In this document: piece after piece, positions 1 through 6,714 of the stretch
Layout of the letters: each line of letters begins with the position of its first letter
Position numbering within the stretch: the stretch's first letter is position 1
Source: Vulcanimicrobiota bacterium
GTDB taxonomy: Bacteria; Vulcanimicrobiota; Vulcanimicrobiia; Vulcanimicrobiales; Vulcanimicrobiaceae
NCBI GenBank assembly: GCA_003155175.1
Contig: PMFP01000115.1
Coordinates: forward strand, 20,703 to 30,342
Reading direction: 5' to 3'
DNA length: 9,640 nucleotides
The notes under the pieces: generated by a model
Databases searched by the model: none
Told to the model about the DNA's origin: nothing
What the model saw: the letters and a program-made list of their open reading frames with translations, nothing else
Made by a program: the position numbers and the translations under genes

Positions 1-84
1 GAACTAGCGGAGCGCAGCGGCGTAGACGTTCCCATCTCGCACGCGATCTACGCCCTCACGTCGCTGCTGGAGCGGCAAGCGTGA
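1..84 (+). CDS. C-terminal end of a 6-phosphogluconate-dehydrogenase-fold reductase, probably 2-dehydropantoate 2-reductase (PanE/ApbA family); partial
   Basis: Frame 1 is open from the window edge to the TGA at 82-84 and gives the last 27 residues of a protein. The tail has the pattern E-L-A-x-x-x-G-V-x-x-P-I, then I-Y-A-L and a short charged end. This matches the C-terminal helices of ketopantoate reductases, where a GVxxP turn is followed by a final helix ending soon after. PanE reduces ketopantoate to pantoate with NADPH on the way to coenzyme A, which would fit coaD further down the same strand. The related fold of glycerol-3-phosphate dehydrogenase (GpsA) has a similar tail and cannot be excluded from so short a piece. 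The gene overlaps recG by four bases (GTGA). Confidence 0.45.
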   Translation, partial: ELAERSGVDVPISHAIYALTSLLERQA

Positions 85-2138
85 ACGGCGTGGACGTCGG
101 CGAGCTCGGTGGAGTCGGTGAGAAGACCGCCGCGCTCTTGCGCGAGGTCGGCGTCGAATCCGCCCGGGACCTCCTGGAGTACTTTCCGTTCCGGTACGAC
201 GACTTGCGTTTCCCGACGCCCGCGGCGCAGCTGGGGCGGGCCGAAGGCAGCGAAGAAAACGCGGTCGGCCGGGTCGTCTCCGTAAAAGAACGCCGCGTCC
301 GCGGCCTCGAAATCGTGGAAGCCCGTTTGCAGGACGAGAGCGGAACGTTCGTCGCGAAATGGATCGGCCGCCGCCGCTTCGTCTACGGGCGATTCAAAGA
401 AGGCATGCGCGTGTTCGTGCGCGGACGCGTCGAACGCTCGCTCGCGGAGGCGACCGTCAACGTCACGCAACACGCGCTGCTCGGAGATCGGGACGTCTAT
501 CACGGGCGCATGGAGCCGATCTACCGCGCGACCAAGGATTTGACCACGCGCAAGATCGCGGCCGTCGTCGCCAAGAACCTGCCGCGCCTGCTCTTAGAGC
601 CGCTGGACGATCCGCTCCCGAAAGCGCTCCGCGACGCGCGCGGCTACCCCGAGCTGCGCGAGGCCTACCGAAGCGTCCACGCGCCGAAATCGCCCGAGGA
701 GGCGCGGACCGCGCGCGAGCGCTTCATCTTCGCCGAGTTCTTGCTGATGGCGACGTCGGCGGCGCTGCGGCGTCGCGAGCGCGAACGCGAGCACGACGCG
801 CCGCCGCTGGCCGTCCCGGCCGAGCTTTCCGGCGAGTTCGAAGCGGCGGTTCCGTTCGCACTGACGGGCGCGCAGCGACGCGTCATCGGCGAGATCTGGT
901 CGGACATGGCGCGCGAGGTTCCTATGAACCGTCTGCTGCAAGGGGACGTCGGGAGCGGAAAGACGCTGGTGGCCGCGGCCGCGATCGTGCTCGCGGCTCG
1001 CTGCGGCATGCAGGCCGCGCTGATGGCTCCGACCGAGATTCTCGCGCAGCAGCACGCGCAGAAGCTCGCACCGCTCCTGCTGCCGTTCGGCATTCCGCTC
1101 GAGGTCGTGCTGGGAAGTCAGGGATTGCGCGAGCGGCGCCAAAGCCTGGACCGGATCGCCGGCGGCGAAGCCGGCGTTGCGGTCGGAACGCACGCGCTGC
1201 TCACCGAAGGCGTCGAGTTTCCGCGGCTCGGCCTGGCGATCATTGACGAGCAGCACCGGTTCGGCGTCGAGCAGCGCGCGCTGCTCCGCTCCAAGGGCGT
1301 CGCGCCCCACACGCTGCACATGACGGCGACGCCGATTCCGCGCACGCTCGCGCAGACGGTGTTCGCCGACCTCGACATTTCGACGATCGACGAGTTGCCG
1401 CCGGGCCGCGTGTCGATCCAGACGTATGCCGTCCGCACGGGACGGTTGGACCGCGTGCACGAGTTCATTCGCGCGAACGTGCGGCTCGGGCACCAGGCCT
1501 ACGTCGTCGCGCCGTCCATCGACGAGGGTGAGACCGGACTGGCCAGCGTCTTGGAAGTCTCCGCGCGCCTGCAGCGCGAGGTCTTTCCCGACCTGTCCAT
1601 CGGCGTCGTGCACGGCCGCATGTCCGGGCGCGAGAAGGAGGAGACGATGCAGCGATTCGCACGCCGCGAGATCGACGTGCTGGTCGCGACGACGGTCATC
1701 GAGGTCGGCGTGGACGTTCCCAACGCGAGTTTGATGGTCGTGCTCGACGCGCAGCGCTACGGTCTCGCGCAGCTGCATCAGTTGCGTGGGCGCGTCGGAC
1801 GCGGAGCGGCCAAGTCGTACTGCGTCCTCGTCTATCCCGACGACATCGCCGAGACCACGCGGCTCGAAATCTTGACCGGCTCGACCGACGGCTTCGTCAT
1901 CGCCGACGCGGACTTGGCGCTGCGCGGGACGGGCCAGTTCTCGGGAACCGCGCAATCGGGAAAGAACGAGCTGCGCCACGGCGACCTGCAGAACGACTTT
2001 CCGATCTACCGCGAGGCGCGAGCGGAGGCCGAACGCATTCTCGGCTCGGACCCGCAGCTCGAGCATCCCGAGCACGCGGCGCTGCGCGCCGCGCTGGAGG
2101 CCGGACCTTCCGTCCGGATCACGCTGGCTTCGTCTTAA
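81..2138 (+). CDS. recG: ATP-dependent DNA helicase RecG
   Basis: This 685-residue protein is close to the 693 residues of E. coli RecG and looks complete. RecG is a monomeric superfamily 2 helicase that regresses stalled replication forks and migrates Holliday junctions. The N-terminus (about 6-45) has the family's helix-hairpin pattern (GVGEKTA, then DLLEYFPFRYDD). An OB-fold wedge domain follows (about 60-130). The helicase core shows Walker A GDVGSGKT at 288-295, the DExH box as DEQHR at 389-393, motif III MTATPIPRT at 414-422 and motif VI QLHQLRGRVGRG at 564-575. The C-terminal TRG region (about 605-645) that couples ATP hydrolysis to translocation is present, with DLALRGTGQFSGTAQSG. The GTG start at 81 lies inside the stop of the upstream gene, so translation is probably coupled. 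All key motifs are intact. The stop TAA is followed at once by an AAGGAG. Confidence 0.97.
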   Translation: MNGVDVGELGGVGEKTAALLREVGVESARDLLEYFPFRYDDLRFPTPAAQLGRAEGSEENAVGRVVSVKERRVRGLEIVEARLQDESGTFVAKWIGRRRFVYGRFKEGMRVFVRGRVERSLAEATVNVTQHALLGDRDVYHGRMEPIYRATKDLTTRKIAAVVAKNLPRLLLEPLDDPLPKALRDARGYPELREAYRSVHAPKSPEEARTARERFIFAEFLLMATSAALRRREREREHDAPPLAVPAELSGEFEAAVPFALTGAQRRVIGEIWSDMAREVPMNRLLQGDVGSGKTLVAAAAIVLAARCGMQAALMAPTEILAQQHAQKLAPLLLPFGIPLEVVLGSQGLRERRQSLDRIAGGEAGVAVGTHALLTEGVEFPRLGLAIIDEQHRFGVEQRALLRSKGVAPHTLHMTATPIPRTLAQTVFADLDISTIDELPPGRVSIQTYAVRTGRLDRVHEFIRANVRLGHQAYVVAPSIDEGETGLASVLEVSARLQREVFPDLSIGVVHGRMSGREKEETMQRFARREIDVLVATTVIEVGVDVPNASLMVVLDAQRYGLAQLHQLRGRVGRGAAKSYCVLVYPDDIAETTRLEILTGSTDGFVIADADLALRGTGQFSGTAQSGKNELRHGDLQNDFPIYREARAEAERILGSDPQLEHPEHAALRAALEAGPSVRITLASS

Positions 2139-2188
2139 GGAGCACGCCGGGTGCCTGAATGACACTAGGCACTCCGAGCCGTACTTAG
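2137..2188 (+). other. Possible leader mini-ORFs behind recG
   Basis: AAGGAG at 2137-2142 overlaps the recG stop and sits 8 nt before GTG 2151. That GTG opens a frame of only three codons ending at TGA 2160-2162. This TGA overlaps an ATG at 2159 (ATGA) that opens a nine-codon frame ending at TAG 2186-2188. The TAG in turn overlaps the AGGAG at 2187-2191. The arrangement is directly visible. Whether anything here is translated is unknown, and it may be chance or decay of an older start. Confidence 0.2.
2151..2172. repeat. Short inverted repeat between recG and the M16 gene
   Basis: GTGCCT (2151-2156) and AGGCAC (2167-2172) form a perfect 6-bp inverted repeat with a 10-nt spacer, just after the recG stop. 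No T-tract follows, so an intrinsic terminator is not supported. It could be a weak RNA hairpin or a protein-binding site. Confidence 0.3.
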
Positions 2189-2190
2189 GA

Positions 2191-2217
2191 GCGGGGCGGT
2201 GCTGCCCGTCCGTTTTA
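2191..2217 (+). promoter_or_regulatory. Leader motif GCGGGGC...CCGTTTTA upstream of the M16 peptidase
   Basis: This stretch resembles the right arm of the large palindrome at 8788-8811. Both begin GCGGGGC, carry GTGC and end in CCGTTTTA. I count about 20 of 24 positions alike if one 3-nt gap is allowed. A small stem GGGC (2194-2197) with GCCC (2204-2207) can form inside it. The other copy lies in a non-coding region upstream of two genes, so this copy is read here as part of the M16 leader rather than coding sequence. A chance match in GC-rich DNA remains possible. Confidence 0.35.
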
Positions 2218-2222
2218 CCTTG

Positions 2223-2241
2223 GAGCCGCCACCGGCGGCTC
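2223..2241. repeat. Perfect 8-bp hairpin upstream of the TTG start of the M16 gene
   Basis: GAGCCGCC (2223-2230) and GGCGGCTC (2234-2241) are exact reverse complements around a 3-nt ACC loop. The hairpin ends 12 nt before the GGAG that precedes TTG 2265. The first ten bases, GAGCCGCCAC, recur exactly at 8775-8784 in the crp-like/thiolase intergenic region, again followed by CGGCGG after one extra T. It has no T-tract, so it looks like a 5'-leader structure rather than a terminator. Confidence 0.5.
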
Positions 2242-2253
2242 GCTTGCACTCGT

Positions 2254-2257
2254 GGAG
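2254..2257 (+). promoter_or_regulatory. Ribosome binding site supporting the TTG 2265 start
   Basis: GGAG at 2254-2257 lies 7 nt before TTG 2265, an ideal spacing. A competing AGGAG at 2187-2191 lies 7 nt before GTG 2199. The 2265 start gives a signal peptide of normal length, which is why it is preferred here. Confidence 0.45.
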
Positions 2258-2264
2258 ATCAACG

Positions 2265-4946
2265 TTGTTGGCACGCCCTCAGTTTATCGGCCGCATCGGC
2301 CTGGCGCTTTGCGCCGCCGTCCTTCTCAGCGCATTGCCGTGGCGCACGCAAGCAGCCGGCCTGACGGTAACCCGGGCCACGCTTTCGAACGGCCTGCGCG
2401 TCATCGTGGTGCGCAATCCGTTGGCACCCGTCGTCACGACGGTGCTCAACTACGAAGCCGGCTCGGACGATCAGTTCGTCGCCGGGCTGGCCCACGCGAC
2501 CGAGCACATGATGTTCCGCGGCAGCAAGACCGTCTCGTCGTCGCAGCTGATGGACACGATCGACGTGACGGGCGGCGACTTCGATGCCGACACGCAGAAC
2601 GAAATCACGCAGTACTACTTTACCGTGCCGTCACAGTATCTCGACATCGCGCTTCGCCTGGAACGTTCGCGCGCGTCCGGGTTGCTCATGTCGCAAAGCC
2701 TCTGGAACAAAGAGCGCGGCGCGATCACGCAAGAAGTCACGCAGGACAACTCCAACGCGGTGTACCGTCTCTTCGTGAAGATGCAAGACCGCCTGCTCGC
2801 CGGAACGCCCTACGACAAGAACGGGCTCGGGACGGTCCACGACTTTGCCGTGAACGTAAACAGCCCGCAATTGCTCAAGTTCTACGGAACGTGGTACCAC
2901 CCGAACAACGCGATCTACGTCATCGTCGGCGACGTCGACGGCCCGTCGACGATCGCGAAGGTCCGGCAGATTTTCGGGGACCTTCCGCCCGGCAAGCTCC
3001 CGGCGCGCGACCCCGTGCATCTCGAGCCGGTCAAAGCCGCGGTCTATCACGACAACAGCGATCTTCCCGTCACCGTCGTGCTGCTCGGATACCGCATGCC
3101 GGGGTACGACAGTCCGGACTACGCCGCAGCGAGCATTCTCAACGACGTGCTGACCAGTCAGCGCGCGGGTCTGTTCGGCTTGGTCGCGGCAGGCAAGTCC
3201 ATTCAGGCCGGCTTCCAGGTGCAGTCGTATCCGAAGACGTCGATCGGCATCGGCTACAACGTCGTTCCGGTTACGACCAAGCCCGAGGACGCGGACGCCG
3301 CATTCCGCGCGGTAATCGACGGATATCGAAAGACCGGCGTTCCGGCCGATCTCGTCGAGGCAGCGAAGCGGCGCGAGGTGGCGGAGCTCGAATACAGCGC
3401 GTCGTCGATCGAGGGCCTCGCGTTCGAGTGGAGCACGGCGGTCGCGGTCCAGGGCTTGAACGCGCCCGAAGACATGCTGGCCAAATACAACAACGTGACC
3501 GTTGACGACGTCAACCGCGTGCTTCGCACGTACGTCGACAACGACAAGGCCGTCGCGGCCTACGCGGTCCCCAAGAATCTCGGCGCCGTGAGCGGCGGCG
3601 GCGGCCCTGGCGGCATGGGTAAGGAAGACAACTCGATTCCGCCCAGCGCGCATCAGCCGCTCCCCGTTTGGGCGCAGAGCGTGCTCGCCAATTTGAAGGC
3701 GCCCGAGCAAACGCTCCATCCCATCGAGTCCACGCTGCCCAACGGGATTCATCTAATCGTTCAGCCCGACAACTCCACGAACAGCGTCTACCTCAGCGGT
3801 CGCATCGAGAACGATCCGTCGGTTCAAGAGCCGCCCGGTAAGGACGGCGTCGCCGACGTGACGGAATCTCTGCTTCCGTACGGCACGACGACCTACGGCC
3901 GTCTGGCGTATCAGGCCGAACTCGACAAGATCGCGGCCAACGTCACCACGGGAACGGATTTCAACGCGCAAGTTCTCGCGCCGGATTTCGATCGCGGGGT
4001 GCAGCTGCTCGCCGACGGCGAACTGCATCCGCTCTTCGCGCCTGCCGACTTCGGCATCGTCAAGACGCAGTCGTCGCAAGCGCTGATCGGACAGATGACC
4101 GCGCCCGACCACCTCGCCGACGTCGCGCTCAACAAGGCGCTCTATCCGGCCGGCGATCCGGCGCAGCGCTTCGCGACGCCCGCGAGCGTGAGCGCCCTGA
4201 CGCTCGACGACGTCAAGGCGTGGTATGCGTCGGCGTACCGTCCCGATCTCACCACCATCGTCGTCGTCGGAAACGTCGATCCCGACCAGGCGAAAGCCAC
4301 GATCGCGAAATACTTCGGCGCCTGGACGGCTAGCGGACCGGCTCCGAAAGTCGATCCGCCCGCGGTAGGCGACAACGCGGCGAGCCAAAGCACGGTTCCG
4401 GCCACGGGTCGCGTGCAGTCGGCGGTGCAGATGGTGCAAACGCTCGGCCTGCTGCGCACGGACCAAGACTGGCCGGCCATGCAGGTTGCGAACACAGTCC
4501 TGAGCGGCGGATTCTACTCCTCGCTGCTCTACCACGACCTGCGCGAGGTTCACGGCTACGTCTATAACGTGGGAAGCCACGTCCGCGCGGGCAAGACGCG
4601 CTCGACGTTTTCGGTGACGTTCGGATCGGACCCGAAGAACGTACTTCCCGCGCAGAATCTCGTCGTCGCGGATCTGCATATGGTGCAAACGACGCCGATG
4701 AGCGCCGACCGGCTCTTGCGCGCGAAGGCCCAGTTGATGGGCGAAGTCCCGTTGCGGCAGGCCAGTTACGACGGCGTCGCGTCGACGTTCCTGACCTACG
4801 CCGGTTTTGGCTTACCGACGAACCAGTCGGTGATCGACGCTCAGCGCGAGCTCGGCGTTTCCGCCGGCGACATGAGCGCGGCGGCGGCCAAGTGGATTCG
4901 CCCGCAGGACTTCGTGGTGATCGTTACGGGCCCCGCAACGCATTGA
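2265..4946 (+). CDS. Secreted M16-family zinc metallopeptidase with one active and one inactive domain
   Basis: The protein has 893 residues from TTG 2265 (915 if GTG 2199 is used). The N-terminus is a Sec signal peptide: basic start, hydrophobic stretch LALCAAVLLSALP, likely cut near TQA-A. The cysteine there is preceded by Leu, so it is not a lipobox. The first M16 domain carries the inverted zinc motif HATEH (H77, catalytic E80, H81) and the third ligand in TQEVTQDN (E157), 77 residues after the catalytic Glu as the family requires. A glycine-rich linker (about residues 440-457) joins a second M16 domain starting near LPNGIHLIVQP. There the zinc motif is replaced by VADVTES, so that half is structural, as in other two-domain M16 proteins. 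It probably degrades peptides in the periplasm or outside the cell; the substrate is unknown. Its stop overlaps the next start. Confidence 0.93.
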   Translation: MLARPQFIGRIGLALCAAVLLSALPWRTQAAGLTVTRATLSNGLRVIVVRNPLAPVVTTVLNYEAGSDDQFVAGLAHATEHMMFRGSKTVSSSQLMDTIDVTGGDFDADTQNEITQYYFTVPSQYLDIALRLERSRASGLLMSQSLWNKERGAITQEVTQDNSNAVYRLFVKMQDRLLAGTPYDKNGLGTVHDFAVNVNSPQLLKFYGTWYHPNNAIYVIVGDVDGPSTIAKVRQIFGDLPPGKLPARDPVHLEPVKAAVYHDNSDLPVTVVLLGYRMPGYDSPDYAAASILNDVLTSQRAGLFGLVAAGKSIQAGFQVQSYPKTSIGIGYNVVPVTTKPEDADAAFRAVIDGYRKTGVPADLVEAAKRREVAELEYSASSIEGLAFEWSTAVAVQGLNAPEDMLAKYNNVTVDDVNRVLRTYVDNDKAVAAYAVPKNLGAVSGGGGPGGMGKEDNSIPPSAHQPLPVWAQSVLANLKAPEQTLHPIESTLPNGIHLIVQPDNSTNSVYLSGRIENDPSVQEPPGKDGVADVTESLLPYGTTTYGRLAYQAELDKIAANVTTGTDFNAQVLAPDFDRGVQLLADGELHPLFAPADFGIVKTQSSQALIGQMTAPDHLADVALNKALYPAGDPAQRFATPASVSALTLDDVKAWYASAYRPDLTTIVVVGNVDPDQAKATIAKYFGAWTASGPAPKVDPPAVGDNAASQSTVPATGRVQSAVQMVQTLGLLRTDQDWPAMQVANTVLSGGFYSSLLYHDLREVHGYVYNVGSHVRAGKTRSTFSVTFGSDPKNVLPAQNLVVADLHMVQTTPMSADRLLRAKAQLMGEVPLRQASYDGVASTFLTYAGFGLPTNQSVIDAQRELGVSAGDMSAAAAKWIRPQDFVVIVTGPATH

Positions 4947-5638
4947 AACGGGTTGCGGTCGCCTTCGACGTCGACCACACGCTGGCGATCGACAACAAGC
5001 TCGAGCGCGTCGCGTTCCTTCGGCTCCTCGCGCGCGTCGTTGACGAAGGCGGCGCGCCGCTGGGAACGCTGGCCGACGAAACGGTCCACGTGGACGAGCT
5101 CTTAGCCCGCCAGCGCGCGGGCGCGTGCTCGATCGACGAGGCCGTCCGCGCCTTCGTTTCCGAGCGCGGAGCTCCGGCCGACGAAACGTACGTGCGGCTC
5201 TACCGGGCGATGGCGCTCGAAATGGTCGAACAGTTCGTCGTGCCGCTGCCGTACGCGCCGCAGACGATCGAGGCGCTCCGGGAGCGCGGCTGTCTGACGG
5301 GGGTCTTGACCAACGGCTGGAACCCGCTCCAAGAGCGCAAGGCTCGCCGCGCGGGCTTTCCGGGACCGGTGCTGGCCAGCGCGGACCTGGGCGTCCAGAA
5401 GCCCGACGGCCGGGCCTTCGAGGCCCTTGCCGCCGTGCTCGGCGTGCCGGCGGAGTCCGTGTGGTACGTCGGCGACGATCCGCGAATCGACGTGGCGGGG
5501 TCGCGAGCGGCGGGGATGCATGCCGTCTGGCTCGACGCGGAGGGCACGCCGTATCCGGCCGGGCTCGAACCGCCCGAGTACGTCGCCGGCTCGCTGCCCG
5601 AGATCCTCGCGTTTCTTCCCGAGACGGCCGCCACGTGA
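4943..5638 (+). CDS. HAD-superfamily hydrolase (subfamily IA, phosphatase-like)
   Basis: The protein has 231 residues, starting at TTG 4943 inside the stop codon of the M16 gene (TTGA overlap). An ATG at 4892 would add 17 residues and extend deep into the M16 gene; it is less likely because the HAD fold begins at KRVAVAFDVDHT. All four HAD motifs are present: motif I DVDHT (nucleophile D9, acid D11), motif II Thr in LTNGW (T123), motif III Lys in QKPDGRAF (K153) and motif IV GDD (177-179). Residues 15-90 form a helical cap, typical of subclass I. The family hydrolyses small phosphate esters such as phosphoglycolate or nucleotides. The substrate cannot be read from the sequence. The gene ends in a GTGA overlap with rsmD, so it is probably translated together with it. 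Confidence 0.9.
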   Translation: MKRVAVAFDVDHTLAIDNKLERVAFLRLLARVVDEGGAPLGTLADETVHVDELLARQRAGACSIDEAVRAFVSERGAPADETYVRLYRAMALEMVEQFVVPLPYAPQTIEALRERGCLTGVLTNGWNPLQERKARRAGFPGPVLASADLGVQKPDGRAFEALAAVLGVPAESVWYVGDDPRIDVAGSRAAGMHAVWLDAEGTPYPAGLEPPEYVAGSLPEILAFLPETAAT

Positions 5639-6189
5639 GCCCGAAGATCACCGGCGGCGCGCTCAACAGCCGCAAACTTCGCTCGCCCAAAGGCGCCCAC
5701 GTCCGCCCGACGCCCGGGCGCGTCAAAGAGTCGCTTTTCTCTATCTTGCTGCCGCGCATCGAAGGCTCGCGCGTGCTCGACCTCTTTGCGGGGACCGGCG
5801 CGATCGGCATCGAGGCGGCCTCTCGCGGCGCCGTCCGCGTGGTCGCGGTCGAAGCGCACCGCGAAACGGCCGCTGCGATCTCCGAAGCGGTCGAGGGGCT
5901 GGGCATCGGGCGCGTCGTGACGGTCATGGCCACGCCGGCCGACCGCGCGCTCTATCGGGTCGAGGGCCCGTTCGATCTCGTCTACCTCGATCCGCCCTAC
6001 GCGAGCGGCGTACCGCTCCCGCTCTTCGCCCTGCTGCGCGAGCGAGGGCTCCTGGCCGACGACGCGCTCGTGATCTACGAACACGCAGCGAAAACCATTC
6101 TTCCGGAGATACCGGGGTATCGCTCGGTACGCGAGGAAGTGTACGGCGATGTCGCTCTGGCTTTCTTCGCAGCGATCGGCGGTCCGTGA
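5635..6189 (+). CDS. rsmD: 16S rRNA (guanine(966)-N(2))-methyltransferase RsmD
   Basis: This 184-residue protein is near the usual 180-200 of the family. RsmD transfers a methyl group from S-adenosylmethionine to N2 of G966 in 16S rRNA during 30S assembly. The sequence opens with ITGGALNSRKL and RPTPGRVKESLFSIL (about 24-38), the RsmD N-terminal signature. SAM-binding motif I is DLFAGTGAIGIEAASRGA (49-66), E73 is the expected ribose-binding acid, and the catalytic motif IV is DPPY at 119-122. The GTG start overlaps the HAD stop by four bases (GTGA), and the same overlap is used at its end with coaD. The order rsmD-coaD is very common in bacteria and supports both assignments. Confidence 0.95.
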   Translation: MSPKITGGALNSRKLRSPKGAHVRPTPGRVKESLFSILLPRIEGSRVLDLFAGTGAIGIEAASRGAVRVVAVEAHRETAAAISEAVEGLGIGRVVTVMATPADRALYRVEGPFDLVYLDPPYASGVPLPLFALLRERGLLADDALVIYEHAAKTILPEIPGYRSVREEVYGDVALAFFAAIGGP

Positions 6190-6704
6190 CTGACGGGCTC
6201 ATCCCTCGCACGGTACGCGCAATCTATCCGGGTTCGTTCGATCCTCCGACTAACGGCCATTGTGACGTCATCGAACGAGCTGCCAAGTGTTTTGGCGAGC
6301 TCATCGTCGCCGTCGTGGTAAATCCGCAAAAACGCAATCCGATGTTCTCGCTCCAAGAGCGGGAAGCCATGCTCCGGGCGAGCGTCGCCCATCTCCCAAA
6401 CGTCCGGGTGGAACACTTCCGAGGCTTGCTTGCCGACTACGTCAAGGCCGAGCACGCCGACGTCATCGTCAAAGGACTCCGCGTCGTCTCCGATTTCGAA
6501 AGCGAGATGTCGACCGCGCTCATGAACCGGTCGCTGTCGGACGTGGACACGTTTTTTCTCATGTCGGACCAGCGGTATTCGTTCGTCAGTTCGAGTATCG
6601 TGAAGGAAGTTTTTTTTCTCGGCGGCGACGTCGCGGTGCTGGTTCCCGAGCCGGTGCTGCGCGTGATGGCCGCCAAGCGCTCCTCTCTACCTGCTCGCTC
6701 TTAA
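6186..6704 (+). CDS. coaD: Phosphopantetheine adenylyltransferase CoaD
   Basis: The 172-residue protein carries out the penultimate step of coenzyme A synthesis, joining 4'-phosphopantetheine and ATP to make dephospho-CoA and pyrophosphate. It shows the nucleotidyltransferase signature YPGSFDPPTNGH (14-25) with the T/HxGH motif as TNGH. It also shows NPQKRNPMFSLQERE, the KGLR loop followed by DFESEMSTALMNR, and the C-terminal SFVSSSIVKEV. The N-terminus is about 10 residues longer than typical because the GTG start sits in the GTGA overlap with rsmD; no nearer start with a better ribosome site is visible. Two T-runs, six at 6552-6557 and eight at 6610-6617, both encode Phe-Phe-Leu and are unusual in this GC-rich stretch. 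The stop overlaps the AAGGAG of the next gene. Confidence 0.96.
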   Translation: MTDGLIPRTVRAIYPGSFDPPTNGHCDVIERAAKCFGELIVAVVVNPQKRNPMFSLQEREAMLRASVAHLPNVRVEHFRGLLADYVKAEHADVIVKGLRVVSDFESEMSTALMNRSLSDVDTFFLMSDQRYSFVSSSIVKEVFFLGGDVAVLVPEPVLRVMAAKRSSLPARS

Positions 6705-6708
6705 GGAG
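6703..6708 (+). promoter_or_regulatory. Strong Shine-Dalgarno for the coiled-coil gene
   Basis: AAGGAG at 6703-6708 overlaps the coaD stop (TAA 6702-6704) and lies 6 nt before ATG 6715. It is one of the best ribosome sites in the window and suggests that this protein is made in larger amounts than its coupled neighbours. Confidence 0.8.
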
Positions 6709-6714
6709 ATCGAA

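Noticed and set aside
2151..2172. recG transcription terminator
   Set aside because: The 6-bp stem has a 10-nt loop and no T-tract after it.
594..2249. Long open frame on the minus strand opposite recG (551 codons)
   Set aside because: It runs antisense to all the conserved helicase motifs, is rich in Arg and low-complexity, and has no recognisable domain. It is a codon-bias shadow in GC-rich DNA.
2631..4688. Minus-strand open frames of 373 and 311 codons opposite the M16 gene
   Set aside because: The + strand protein has a signal peptide and intact zinc motif over this span. The antisense translations have no domain pattern.
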